From Terriglobia bacterium (GTDB taxonomy: Bacteria > Acidobacteriota > Terriglobia > Bryobacterales > Bryobacteraceae), in assembly GCA_025350105.1 (NCBI GenBank), contig JANXYJ010000149.1, forward strand, positions 1-64,000: a stretch of 64,000 nucleotides of DNA, in the 5' to 3' direction. The position numbers and the translations under genes were made by a program. The notes under the pieces were generated by a model. That model was not told where the DNA came from. It did no database searches and was given only the letters and a program-made list of their open reading frames with translations. This document shows positions 35,589 through 44,765 of the stretch, piece by piece; position 1 is the stretch's first letter; each line of letters starts with the position of its first letter.

Positions 35589-37603
35589 AAATGTTTTCGC
35601 ATGGGGCGTTGGTGATGATTGGGTTGTTGGCTCATGTGTTGGCTCCGGTTCTGCTGTTAGCGCAGAGCGGAACACAGTCCGGTGCCCAGGAGCGCAGTGC
35701 CAGCGCCGCTGCCCGCGCACGCGTCGACGTGCAGACGCTCACCCTGCAAGCGCAGATCGATCCGCAAGCGCAAACCATCACCGCAACCGCGCAAATTACG
35801 TTCATTCCAACGGAAAATACCTCCAGCGCAACTTTTGAGTTGAACAACGCGCTAAACCTGAACGGCGTAACCGATGGCGAAGGCCGCCAGGTGATGGCGT
35901 CGCGCTATCAAGAGGATCAAAGCGTGCGGCTGACCTTTCCGCGTCCGTTGGTGAAGGGGCAGTCCTCCACGTTGACGTTCGCTTATGGCGGCAAATTGAC
36001 TGGCCAGGAAGAATCGCCCGTATTCGGCATTAAATTCGCGGCGATTCAGGCCGGTTATGCGTATCTGATGTACCCGGCGCGCTGGTTTCCGGTGAGCGAT
36101 TACTCGGTGGACCGCTTCGCGTCGGACTTCAAGATCACGGTGCCGGATAGCTACCGGGTGATTGCCAGCGGCAACAGCAGCGTGGAAAAATCGGCGGCCG
36201 GTATGCGAACGGAGCGGTTCCAGTTCACCAACGCGTCCTTCCCCGGCAGCATTGCCATCGTCAAGGGCGAACCCAAAACGGTGAACTCCGAAGGCGGGGT
36301 GTCTACGCAATTTTATGTTCGTGAATCCAGCGCCGTGGTGCAGGCTTACGGCGACGAAATCGCCAAGGCGATGGTGTTTTTCGGCGGAATCTACGGCTTG
36401 CCGGTGAAAAAAAATCTCACCGTGATCGAAACCGAAAGCGGCACGCCGAACGGATACGCGGCACCGGGCATCATTTTCTTTTCGCCCCGCGGTTTGACGC
36501 TTCCCGTGAGCCAAAAACTGGTGGCCAACGAAGTGGCGCGGCAATGGTGGGAAGCCTTGGTTTCGCCCACTACCCGCAATCACATGTGGATTCAAAATGG
36601 CATGGCGCGCTATTCGGAAATCATGTATCTGGAAAGCCTGAACGGGGCCAGCGCGCTGGAAGGCGAAGTGCACGATACTTATGTGGAAGCGCTGACGGTG
36701 GAACAGCCGCCGCTGATTCAAGCGGGCCGCCTGGAAGATTATTCGCCGGAATATTGGGCGGCCACAGCCGGAAAAGGCGCGGCGGTGGCCCATATGCTGC
36801 GCGGCATCATGGGAGACGAAAACTTCCAAAAGATGTTGAAGGCGGTGCCCGATCGCTTTGCATGGAAATCCATCAATACCGAGGATTTTCGTAAGGTCGC
36901 CGAGGAGTTCGCCGGGCAAAGTCTGCAGGGCTTCTTTCTGCAATGGATAGAATCCAGCGGCGCGCCGGAACTGAAAATGGAGTACACCGTGTTCCGCACG
37001 CAAAAGGGTTTCCGCGTGATGGGCAAGGTTTCGCAGGATCTGGATACGTTTCGCATGCCCGTGAAATTGCACGTGGAAACCGAAGGCAATCCGGAAGAAA
37101 AAACCATTGACGTGGTGGGCACGTCGTCTGAATTCGCCATGGAGACCTTCGGCAAACCGAAGATGGTGACGCTGGACCCCAAGGGATCCGTTCTGCGTTT
37201 CGATAATCCGATGCGCGTGGCGGTGGCCATCAAGCGCGGTGAGCAGTTCGCCGAAGTGAGCGAATTCTCCGAAGCCCTGAAAGAATACCAGAAAGCGGTA
37301 GACGTGCGCCGCAACAGTTCGCTGGCGCACTATCGCATCGCAGAGTTGTTTTTTCTGCAGAACAATTATCAATCCGCCGCCAACGAATTCCGCGAATCTC
37401 TGAACGGTGACCTGGATCCCAAATGGACTGAAGTGTGGGCCCATATCAACCTGGGAAAAATTTTCGATATCACCGATCAACGCGACCGCGCGGTGAACGA
37501 ATATCGCCAGGCGCTGCGCACCAAAGACAACACGCAGGGTGCACTCGAGGAAGCCGGCAAGTACGTCAACGAAAAATACAAGCGCCCGCCCAGCAATAAC
37601 TAA
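35585..37603 (+). CDS. M1-peptidase-fold pseudoenzyme with C-terminal TPRs
   Basis: The 672-residue exported protein has a signal peptide (about 1-26), an M1-type N-terminal beta domain (about 50-235), a peptidase-like helical domain (about 250-470), and C-terminal tetratricopeptide repeats (about 555-665, e.g. ALKEYQKAVDVRRNSSLAHY). Where M1 peptidases have HExxH-(18)-E, this protein has NEVAR (315-319) and Asn338. All three zinc ligands are replaced, and only the general-base Glu316 remains. The exopeptidase GAMEN loop is also absent (GTPNGYA at about 287). It should be catalytically dead and act as a binding or scaffold protein. The start overlaps the lpxB stop (ATGA). It ends 1 nt from the convergent KS gene stop. 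Confidence 0.82.
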   Translation: MKMFSHGALVMIGLLAHVLAPVLLLAQSGTQSGAQERSASAAARARVDVQTLTLQAQIDPQAQTITATAQITFIPTENTSSATFELNNALNLNGVTDGEGRQVMASRYQEDQSVRLTFPRPLVKGQSSTLTFAYGGKLTGQEESPVFGIKFAAIQAGYAYLMYPARWFPVSDYSVDRFASDFKITVPDSYRVIASGNSSVEKSAAGMRTERFQFTNASFPGSIAIVKGEPKTVNSEGGVSTQFYVRESSAVVQAYGDEIAKAMVFFGGIYGLPVKKNLTVIETESGTPNGYAAPGIIFFSPRGLTLPVSQKLVANEVARQWWEALVSPTTRNHMWIQNGMARYSEIMYLESLNGASALEGEVHDTYVEALTVEQPPLIQAGRLEDYSPEYWAATAGKGAAVAHMLRGIMGDENFQKMLKAVPDRFAWKSINTEDFRKVAEEFAGQSLQGFFLQWIESSGAPELKMEYTVFRTQKGFRVMGKVSQDLDTFRMPVKLHVETEGNPEEKTIDVVGTSSEFAMETFGKPKMVTLDPKGSVLRFDNPMRVAVAIKRGEQFAEVSEFSEALKEYQKAVDVRRNSSLAHYRIAELFFLQNNYQSAANEFRESLNGDLDPKWTEVWAHINLGKIFDITDQRDRAVNEYRQALRTKDNTQGALEEAGKYVNEKYKRPPSNN

Positions 37604-38811
37604 GCCACGGACTTGAAGGCCAGCACCGCATTCATCCCGCCGAACGCGAACGAGTTGGATAAGGCGAACTCCACTTGCTGCTGTCGCGCCTGATTGGCGA
37701 TCACATCCAAGTTGCATTGCGGATCGGTTTCGCCGAAATTCGCAGTAGGCGGCAGCACGCCATGATGCAGCGCCAATACGGTAGCCGCCGCCTCTAACGC
37801 CGCCGCCGCGCCCAGCGCGTGCCCGTGCATGGATTTGGTCGAACTCACGGGAATCCGCGGCGCACAATCACCAAAAACAAGCTGAATGGCTTTTGTTTCG
37901 GTGGCATCATTAGCCTCCGTGCCCGTCCCGTGCGCGTTGATGTAACCGATTTGATCGGCGTGCACGCCGGCGTCTCGCAACGCTGCTTGCATCGCTCGCG
38001 CGGCCCCTTCCGGCGATGGCTGAGTGAGATGATGCGCATCGGAGGACATGCCGAAGCCGACCAGTTCACAATAGATTTGTGCGCCCCGCGCGCGGGCGGC
38101 GTCCCAGGTCTCCAGCACCAGCATCGCGGAGCCTTCGCCCAGAATCATGCCGCTGCGATTTTTCGAAAACGGCCGGCAGGTGTCGGGGGAAACCACGCGC
38201 AGGGCCTCCCATGCTTTCAAAATTCCGTAACTGAACGGCGCTTCGCTCCCTCCGGCCAAAGCGAGTTCCGCTTGCCCGCCGCGGACCATCGTGAAGGCCA
38301 TTCCAATCGCATGCGCTGCGGACGAGCATGCCGTGGAAAGCGTGAAGCTGGGCCCGGTGATTCCCAAATCCATCGATATGTGGCTGGCGCCGGCGTTGGC
38401 CATGGTGCGCGGAATCGTAAAAGGATGAATGCGGCTCTTGCCCAGTTTGTACAAATCCCAGAACTGATGATCCTGGCTGGATTGCCCGCCGATGCAGGAA
38501 CCTGTGGCGATCACCGTACGCTCACGAAGGTCCGCGGTCCACTCAATCCCGGAGTCGGATGCGGCCTCGCGTGCCGCCACCACCGAGAATTGCGCGAAGC
38601 GGTCCATGGTGTCGGCGTGTTTTGCAGCGAAATAGTTTTCGGGCTGAAACCCGCGCACTTCGGCCGATTGTGAAAAACGTAAGTCTTGATGATCGGGATG
38701 GGTGAGGGGCCCAATGCCGCTACGGCCGTTCGATAGCGCGTCCCAAAACTCATTGCGGTTTAGACCCAATGCCGAGACGGTGCCGATTCCGGTGACGGCC
38801 ACGCGTCTCAT
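37600..38811 (-). CDS. Beta-ketoacyl-ACP synthase, FabF-type
   Basis: The 403-residue condensing enzyme elongates an acyl chain with malonyl-ACP. The catalytic triad is intact: Cys162 in STACSSAAHAIG, His in NAHGTGTEANDATE and His in SMHGHALGAAAALEAA. The C-terminus SNSFAFGGMNAVLAF is standard. It is translated from an ATG overlapping the stop of a dedicated ACP gene (ATGA), with no fabD, fabG or fabZ in the window. This points to a specialised lipid or secondary-metabolite step rather than the core FAS operon, which normally has its own fabF. Confidence 0.92.
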   Translation of the reverse strand: MRRVAVTGIGTVSALGLNRNEFWDALSNGRSGIGPLTHPDHQDLRFSQSAEVRGFQPENYFAAKHADTMDRFAQFSVVAAREAASDSGIEWTADLRERTVIATGSCIGGQSSQDHQFWDLYKLGKSRIHPFTIPRTMANAGASHISMDLGITGPSFTLSTACSSAAHAIGMAFTMVRGGQAELALAGGSEAPFSYGILKAWEALRVVSPDTCRPFSKNRSGMILGEGSAMLVLETWDAARARGAQIYCELVGFGMSSDAHHLTQPSPEGAARAMQAALRDAGVHADQIGYINAHGTGTEANDATETKAIQLVFGDCAPRIPVSSTKSMHGHALGAAAALEAAATVLALHHGVLPPTANFGETDPQCNLDVIANQARQQQVEFALSNSFAFGGMNAVLAFKSVA

Positions 38812-39089
38812 TTGTTTTGCATCAGCGCTCTATTTTTCATGAGAGAGACGACGCCATCCACCATTTCGCGCACCGTGCGAATGGATTTCGCCGCGTCGTC
38901 GGGGATGGAAATATTGAACTTTTCTTCCACGGCAAAGATCAGGTTGATGGCGTCCAGCGAATCCATTTTCAACTCTTCAAAGGTGCTGTTCAGCGTCACC
39001 TGTTCGCGGGGCAGGCGCTGCGAAGTGGCGAGCAGGTCCAACACCGTGCTAGCGACATCGTTGTGCGCGTTTTCTACGGCGGAACTCAT
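38808..39089 (-). CDS. Acyl carrier protein
   Basis: The roughly 93-residue ACP has the phosphopantetheine attachment serine in MDSLDAINLIFAVEEKF, with the typical helix IV IRTVREMVDGVVS. The start at 39089 (MSSAVENAHND) gives a normal ACP length. An upstream in-frame ATG at 39128 would add 13 residues and cannot be excluded. The stop overlaps the ketosynthase start by ATGA, so the two form a coupled pair. The ACP is divergent from the beta-propeller gene at 39154. Confidence 0.9.
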   Translation of the reverse strand: MSSAVENAHNDVASTVLDLLATSQRLPREQVTLNSTFEELKMDSLDAINLIFAVEEKFNISIPDDAAKSIRTVREMVDGVVSLMKNRALMQNK

Positions 39090-39153
39090 TTCTTTCAGGA
39101 TAACTTCTTCGGGATGACTTCCGCGCATCCAACTTGTATGACAATAGAGCGAT

Positions 39154-40098
39154 ATGCGATTCCATCATTTGGTTGTGAAGATGGCCGGACTAACCTGCAT
39201 GGCCGCCAGCGCTTTCGCGGCCTCCGCCATTACTGAAATTACCCTGCCGGGTACGCGCGTGTTTCCGGAAAGCATCACCTCCACTTCAGACGGCACGTTG
39301 ATTGTGGGAAGCCTGGGCCACGGCAACGTCAGCCGCATCGCGCGTGGTTCAACCAATGCAGTGGAGTGGATCAAACCTGGCACCGGCGGATTGAATCAGG
39401 TGCTGGGCGTTTACGCCGACGAAAAAAACAAATTGCTGTGGGTCTGTTCCAACAATCTGGATAAGAATAGCGGCGAAGGCGCGGCGGTGAAATCGTTTGA
39501 CCTCAAAAGCGGCGTGCCGAAGGGCAGCTATCCTTTGAAATCGATCGCGGCGGGCACGGACGCTTTATGCAATGACATTGCGGTGGCGGACGATGGCACT
39601 GCGTATATGGCCGACACTCGTCAGGCCATCGTCTGGATGTTAAAGCGTAACGCGAAAGATCTGGAAATGGCTGCGAAAGATCCGTTGTTGGCGGGCGCGG
39701 ACGGATTGGCGTTCGGAGAAAAATCGATCCTGATCGTGAACAGTGTGAGCGCCGGAAAACTGCTACGCCTGGAACTGGGCGCCGACGGCAAAGCGACCAA
39801 GGTGGTGGATCTGAAGCTTTCGCGTCCGCTGGAACGCCCCGATGGTATGCGCGCCATTGGCAAGAATCGCATGCTGCTGGCCGAAAATTCAGGCAAGATG
39901 TCCATTGTCACTTTCAGCGGCGATAACGCGGAAATCAGGAACATCAAAGAAGGATTGGAAGCGACGCCCGGCGTGACGGCCACCCGTGGCATGGCGTGGA
40001 TTGTCGAAGGCAAGCTGAACTATCGCAACGATCCGAAGATGAAGGATAAGGATCCGGGTATGTTCAGGATGTTTGCTGTGCCGCTGCCGAAAAATTAG
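39154..40098 (+). CDS. Exported beta-propeller (SMP-30/gluconolactonase-like) protein
   Basis: The 314-residue protein has a signal peptide (residues 1-25, ending AFAASA) and repeated propeller blades, with motifs such as SDGTLIVGSLGHGNVSRI, NDIAVADDGTAYMADT, GADGLAFGEKSILIV and RPDGMRAIGKNRML. The AD/DG-type loops resemble the SMP-30/lactonase group, which hydrolyses lactones with a calcium or zinc ion. The exact metal ligands are not secure here, so a non-enzymatic surface role is possible. Confidence 0.75.
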   Translation: MRFHHLVVKMAGLTCMAASAFAASAITEITLPGTRVFPESITSTSDGTLIVGSLGHGNVSRIARGSTNAVEWIKPGTGGLNQVLGVYADEKNKLLWVCSNNLDKNSGEGAAVKSFDLKSGVPKGSYPLKSIAAGTDALCNDIAVADDGTAYMADTRQAIVWMLKRNAKDLEMAAKDPLLAGADGLAFGEKSILIVNSVSAGKLLRLELGADGKATKVVDLKLSRPLERPDGMRAIGKNRMLLAENSGKMSIVTFSGDNAEIRNIKEGLEATPGVTATRGMAWIVEGKLNYRNDPKMKDKDPGMFRMFAVPLPKN

Positions 40099-40112
40099 GC
40101 TGCTACGGAATA

Positions 40113-40135
40113 GCGCGCCGCGCTTGGCGGCGCGC
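40113..40135 (+). terminator. GC-rich hairpin after the propeller gene
   Basis: GCGCGCCGC (40113-40121) and GCGGCGCGC (40127-40135) form a perfect 9-bp stem with loop GCTTG, 15 nt after the stop. There is no T-run, so it may be a mRNA-stabilising hairpin or a weak terminator. Confidence 0.5.
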
Positions 40136-40241
40136 CACATAGCTTAGCCAATGTCTAAGGTGCTTGGGCGGATTTTAGTGCCGAACCGAGTCGAGATATA
40201 ACGCGCTGAAAAACCAACAGCAAGCCTGTTATGGTGGGGTG

Positions 40242-41039
40242 ATGCGAAATGGCACAACGCGGCCTCTTGGGATAGTGGCGTTGGTTGGTTTTGGGCAACT
40301 GTTGTTCACGCAGTTCGGACTAGGGCAAACGACTGCGCGACAGCCTGCTGCTATCGCTCAGGCGATGGAGGGTTTGGTGCGCGCGCACCGGGCTTGGGGG
40401 CCCGCGGCGAGTCTTCCGCCGGGAGCTACTCTTATTGCAAAGGAATCTTTGCATGACGGAAAGGTAATCAAATTTCGCCTGTACGCCAATGGAGTGCCTA
40501 CACCCGGAGTGTATTCGTTGGTTAACTGGCCGGTGACCCAACGCGATCCAGCAGTAGTGATGACTGGCGTTACTCTCGATAAAGATGGCTTGGCGGTTTG
40601 TGCTGGAACTCCAGGAACCTGCGTTGGAAACGGTCCGAATGACCCAATTGACGTTGTGCTCAATCCGGTTCCGGGAGAACCCGCTCGCTTGGGCCTGATT
40701 TCGCCTGACCAATCCGCAAGAGCTTTAGTCACCTTTGTGCCCGTTCCTTTGCAAGGAACCGACACAGGATGCAAAGTTCAAATTGTTTTGTTGACGCCCG
40801 CATCGGAACTTCTCTTGGTGGAAGGGTCCGGATTCGCGCCAGGAAGCGATATTAATATGACTTCGGAATCGGAAGGCGAACGCCATGGTGGTGGCAAGGC
40901 TAAGGCGGATAGCAACGGACAATACAGCGCGGCGATCAGTCCTTATGTGCAAGGGAAGGCCAGCGGCACGGTGCAGGTGACGCTGAAATCCGCTGAGTGC
41001 AGTCCATCCGTGAGAGCACCATGGGGAAGACGGAATTAG
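40242..41039 (+). CDS. Secreted protein of unknown function
   Basis: The 265-residue protein has a signal peptide (about residues 1-28, ending GLGQ), four Cys residues that could form two disulfides (VCAGTPGTC and later Cys), and a Gly/Ser-rich C-terminal beta region (GSGFAPGSDINMTSESEGE, then KADSNGQYSAAISPYVQG). That last block resembles an Ig-like or FAS-like module in which SG.FAPGS motifs are common. No family is recognised with confidence. GGTGGGG lies 3-9 nt before the ATG at 40242. It converges on the GT-C gene, with stop codons 1 nt apart. Confidence 0.65.
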   Translation: MRNGTTRPLGIVALVGFGQLLFTQFGLGQTTARQPAAIAQAMEGLVRAHRAWGPAASLPPGATLIAKESLHDGKVIKFRLYANGVPTPGVYSLVNWPVTQRDPAVVMTGVTLDKDGLAVCAGTPGTCVGNGPNDPIDVVLNPVPGEPARLGLISPDQSARALVTFVPVPLQGTDTGCKVQIVLLTPASELLLVEGSGFAPGSDINMTSESEGERHGGGKAKADSNGQYSAAISPYVQGKASGTVQVTLKSAECSPSVRAPWGRRN

Positions 41040-41040
41040 T

Positions 41041-42888
41041 TCAGCGAGCCGGTCGCACAGTAATTACCCGCGCGTTCTCTACCATCCGGCGATTCGCAAA
41101 CACAAATTTCCCGCCGCTATCGGCTAACGTGTACATGCTCTCCCTGCCGACCAATTTCTCAAAACGCACGACCTGCTCCTTATCGGCGCAGAGATAAAAC
41201 AACTCCGGCGAAAGCCAGCGTTCGCGAAACTCAGCGTCGTTGATGAACACATCCTTCGGCGCATCGGGCGCGTTGGCGCCATACTCCAAATTGTTCACGC
41301 GCCCGTTCAACAGCAGTAAACGCTCGCTGTGATACGCCGACGCATAAAAGACGATGGAGGAATACGTGTAATATTGATCGTCCAAAATCAGCTTGCCATG
41401 CGGAGCCTTGTTGAGAGCCTCCGCCAACGGCCGCGACGCCAGGTAGGGATCGAAGGTCACCAACGCAAGCCGCGCCGCGTGGAAGAAGAGAATCATCATG
41501 GCCACCGCGCCCACGTGGCTTCCCCGCCAGGACGAACGCGAGCCGATCAAGAACGCGACCCCTGCGATCAACAGCGGCAACTTAAGGTAAGCGAATGCAT
41601 TAATGGTCAAATCGCCCATGTGGCCCAGCGACAGAGTGTAGTCTTCCGGATGCTGCACCAACGCGCGTGAAATGTCGCCAGGCGTGGGGAGATTCCATAC
41701 TCGCGCCAATAAATAGATGATGGCGACTAATGCAACGGAGGTCACCAGCGACAGCACAATCTGCCCATATTTGCGCCATTGCGCGGCACGTTCATCCACA
41801 ACCGCCGATCCCAGCAGCAGCGCCAGTGCCGGATACGCCGGCATCGAATAGTATTCTTGCGTGGAGGAAAACGTAAAGAACACCAACAAAAAGCCAGCCC
41901 AACACAAACATAGCAGGCGCATGCGCGAGGCGCGGTCGTCTCCTTTGAATTTCAGCTTGGCGACTGCAGGAAAATAGACGCTCCACGGAAATAGCCACAG
42001 CAAATGAAACAGCCAGAAGTACGCGCGCGGCACCGTATTGTAGTCGCGCGGGAAGCGCAGGTTCAAAAAGCGCAGTACATGCTCGTTCAAAAAATAGAAC
42101 CAGAAGAAGCCGCGATAATGGCCCGGCCCACTGGACATTGTAAAATCGAAATACGGCGGATTGCGCAACGTCGCCATCACATGCCAGGGAGCCGCAATCA
42201 CCAGCGCAATCAAAACACCGCGCATGATATTTAAGCGCTGCCACGTGCTGCGCTGTTTCCACAAACCGGTGATGCCCAAATAGAGTAGCGCCGCGGCGAT
42301 GGGAAACACCGCCGCGATCAGGCCCTTAAGCAGCAAGCCAGTCCCGATGGCGCCGGCCATGACGGCGGCCCACCAAGAAAATCGCGCTTCTTGTGGATCC
42401 AGGGCGCGCAGAAACGCCCACATGGCCAAGGCAATGGTCGCCGTGACCGTGACGTCGGGAATCTGAATGCGCGTGAACAGCCACAATCCTATTGACGTTG
42501 CCATCACCAGGCCGCTGTATAGACCCGCGCGGGCATCAAACGCCCAGGCGCCAATACGAAACGTCAACCAACACAAAATCACTGCCGATAGCGCGACAGG
42601 GATGCGTGCCGACCAATCGTGCACGCCGAAGATTTCGTAGGACACCGCGATCATCCAATAGATGAGCGGCGATTTTTCCAGATACTGAACGCCGTTCAAG
42701 CGCGCGGTAACCCAATCGCCCGAATCCAGCATGTTGCGGGCGATCTGCGCCTGCACGGCGTCCACGTCGTCCATCAGCGATGGCGGACTGATGATGCAGC
42801 CCAGAAAAATGACGGCCGCCACGGCCACCACCATCAGAGAATAGAGGCGGTGCTGCCGTGCATTTGTGTTGGTGGTTGAATTTGCCAT
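41041..42888 (-). CDS. GT-C glycosyltransferase (ArnT/PMT, GT39/GT83-like)
   Basis: The roughly 615-residue polytopic inner-membrane protein has about 12 hydrophobic segments. It has the GT-C acidic loop after the first helix (PPSLMDDVDAVQAQIARNML) and the EKSPLIYWMIAV stretch seen in ArnT-like enzymes. These transfer a sugar from a polyprenyl-phosphate donor onto lipid A, glycan or protein at the periplasmic face. The start at 42888 overlaps the asnB stop by 55 nt; an alternative ATG at 42834 overlaps that stop exactly (TGATG). It is the last gene of the 266-aa/asnB/GT operon. Confidence 0.85.
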   Translation of the reverse strand: MANSTTNTNARQHRLYSLMVVAVAAVIFLGCIISPPSLMDDVDAVQAQIARNMLDSGDWVTARLNGVQYLEKSPLIYWMIAVSYEIFGVHDWSARIPVALSAVILCWLTFRIGAWAFDARAGLYSGLVMATSIGLWLFTRIQIPDVTVTATIALAMWAFLRALDPQEARFSWWAAVMAGAIGTGLLLKGLIAAVFPIAAALLYLGITGLWKQRSTWQRLNIMRGVLIALVIAAPWHVMATLRNPPYFDFTMSSGPGHYRGFFWFYFLNEHVLRFLNLRFPRDYNTVPRAYFWLFHLLWLFPWSVYFPAVAKLKFKGDDRASRMRLLCLCWAGFLLVFFTFSSTQEYYSMPAYPALALLLGSAVVDERAAQWRKYGQIVLSLVTSVALVAIIYLLARVWNLPTPGDISRALVQHPEDYTLSLGHMGDLTINAFAYLKLPLLIAGVAFLIGSRSSWRGSHVGAVAMMILFFHAARLALVTFDPYLASRPLAEALNKAPHGKLILDDQYYTYSSIVFYASAYHSERLLLLNGRVNNLEYGANAPDAPKDVFINDAEFRERWLSPELFYLCADKEQVVRFEKLVGRESMYTLADSGGKFVFANRRMVENARVITVRPAR

Positions 42889-44759
42889 CGCTTCATCCAC
42901 AACAACAAAATAAGCAGGCCCCAAAGGTGATAGCCGTAGTTGGCGCGCCGCTCCATGTGCGCGCGCAGCAAATTCTTAATCGCGTCCCACCGGAACAGGC
43001 CGGTTTCCCGAACATTTGTTTCACTCAGCGTGTCCTCTAACAGTGGGCGCAATACGGTTCGTAGCCAATGGTGCGCCGGAATATCGAAGCCCTGCTTCTT
43101 GCGATGCAGGACCGAAGGGGGCAATTTGCTCCGCATTAATTCCCGCAGGATATGTTTTAGCGAATTGCCGCGAATTTTGAAACTCTCCGGCAACCGCGCC
43201 GCGAATTCCACAATACGATGATCCAGAAACGGAGGCCGCACTTCCAGCGAATGAGCCATGCTCATGCGGTCGCACTTCACCAAAATGTCGCTGGGCAGGT
43301 AGCAAAGTTGGTCCAAAAACAAAAAACGGTTTAGGTAACCAATGTTCTCACTTCCCGGCAGCGGAATGGGAGCGCCCCGCGAACCGCGCACCGCCATCAA
43401 CTCGGCTTTCTGCTCTTCCCCAAAAGTCCCGTTCCAATAAAAATGCGCGGCCACCGGATCCAGTTGCGCGCCTTCCAGCATGCGCGTGATCTTGTAGTCC
43501 AGTCCTATTTTTTCGTCCGATACCGGCAGCATGTGCGCGATGTCAGCTCCGGTACGAAGCAGAAAACGCGGCACACCGCGCAAGCGGCGCGCATAACGAT
43601 CCGCAAGATAGGTTTGATAGCCACCGAATAGTTCATCGGCCCCGTCACCGGAAAGCGCCACCGTCACTTCGCTGCGGCACATCTTGGAAAGAAACCATAC
43701 GGGCAAGGCGCCGGCGTCGGCGCTGGGGTCGTCCGAATAATCCGCGAATTGGGAAACCGCGTCCGCCAATTCCGGAACCATGTTTGCATCAGCGCTTAAA
43801 TCAAATTCATGATGATCCGTTTGGTAGTGCGCCGAGACTTCGCGGAAGAATTCGGTCTCGTCAAAACTGCGTCCTTTAAAGGAAACAGAAAATGTCTTCA
43901 GTTTGGTGGAGGCTGCGCAATGTGTCGCATAGTGCAGAATCGTCGATGAATCCAGACCGCCGCTGGACCACACGCCTAACGGCGCATCGGAAATCAGGTG
44001 CTCTTTCACCGATGCCTGCAACAAGCGGTCTAACTCGCCTTTGGCCGATTCAAAATCCAGCGCCGGATCGGGCTGGAACTGCAATTCCCAATAGGGCTGC
44101 GTGGACACTTTCCCGTCGTGCCATTCCAGCCAATGCCCCGGCGCCACTTGCGAAATACCTTCCACCAGCGACTCCGTGCCGGAGGCGTAATTGCAAGACA
44201 AGTAGCGATCCAGCGCCGGCAAGTTGATCCGCCGCTCCACTTCATCATGCAGCAGAATCGTTTTCATCTCCGAGCCAAAGTAGAGTTCGCCCCTGCGCTG
44301 GTGAAAGTGCAAGGGCTTGATGCCCATGCGGTCGCGCACCAGCACCAGCCGTTGTTGGTGCACGCTCCACAGCGCCGCCCCGAACATTCCGCGCAATTTC
44401 GGGAAAGCCTGCAGGTCCCACTGCATGAAGGCGTGCAGCACCACTTCGGTATCGCAACGCGAATGAAAGCGGTGGCCCAGCGCCTCCAACTCAATCCGTA
44501 ATTCCGCGTGATTGTAAACCTCACCGTTGAAGGCGATGACGAAGCTGCCATCGTCACTGACCATCGGCTGATGCCCGTGCTCCAGATCAATAATCTTCAG
44601 GCGCACGGCGCCCAGCGAAATCAGATCGGATTGCCAGACGTCCTGCTCATCCGGACCCCGATGATGCAGGGCGCGGGTGATTTGCCAGATTTTATCGCGC
44701 CAGATTTGGGATGAACCGGGCCTTTCGCGCGTATGCGTGAAACCCGCAATGCCGCACAC
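42834..44759 (-). CDS. asnB: Asparagine synthase-like glutamine amidotransferase
   Basis: The 641-residue enzyme has an N-terminal class II glutaminase with catalytic Cys2 (MCGIAGFTH), then SDDGSFVIAFNGEVYNHAE. The synthetase domain has the PP-loop VWSSGGLDSSTI, LSGDGADELFGGYQTY and VRPPFLDHRIVEFA. It is longer than E. coli AsnB (554) and resembles the amidotransferases found in exopolysaccharide and exosortase-associated loci, which are thought to amidate sugar carboxylates or lipids. A GT-C transferase gene overlaps downstream and an unknown protein lies 6 nt upstream, so a surface-modification role is at least as likely as free asparagine synthesis. Confidence 0.9.
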   Translation of the reverse strand: MCGIAGFTHTRERPGSSQIWRDKIWQITRALHHRGPDEQDVWQSDLISLGAVRLKIIDLEHGHQPMVSDDGSFVIAFNGEVYNHAELRIELEALGHRFHSRCDTEVVLHAFMQWDLQAFPKLRGMFGAALWSVHQQRLVLVRDRMGIKPLHFHQRRGELYFGSEMKTILLHDEVERRINLPALDRYLSCNYASGTESLVEGISQVAPGHWLEWHDGKVSTQPYWELQFQPDPALDFESAKGELDRLLQASVKEHLISDAPLGVWSSGGLDSSTILHYATHCAASTKLKTFSVSFKGRSFDETEFFREVSAHYQTDHHEFDLSADANMVPELADAVSQFADYSDDPSADAGALPVWFLSKMCRSEVTVALSGDGADELFGGYQTYLADRYARRLRGVPRFLLRTGADIAHMLPVSDEKIGLDYKITRMLEGAQLDPVAAHFYWNGTFGEEQKAELMAVRGSRGAPIPLPGSENIGYLNRFLFLDQLCYLPSDILVKCDRMSMAHSLEVRPPFLDHRIVEFAARLPESFKIRGNSLKHILRELMRSKLPPSVLHRKKQGFDIPAHHWLRTVLRPLLEDTLSETNVRETGLFRWDAIKNLLRAHMERRANYGYHLWGLLILLLWMKRWQIQPPTQMHGSTASIL

Positions 44760-44765
44760 GGCGTG

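Noticed and set aside
35852-37867. 671-codon open frame antisense to the M1-like gene
   Set aside because: His/Arg/Phe-rich composition typical of the reverse strand of a GC-rich gene, no ribosome-binding site or domain, and it crosses into a second real gene.
40239-40241. GTG at 40239 as start of the unknown secreted protein
   Set aside because: The ATG at 40242 follows directly and has the better ribosome-binding-site spacing.
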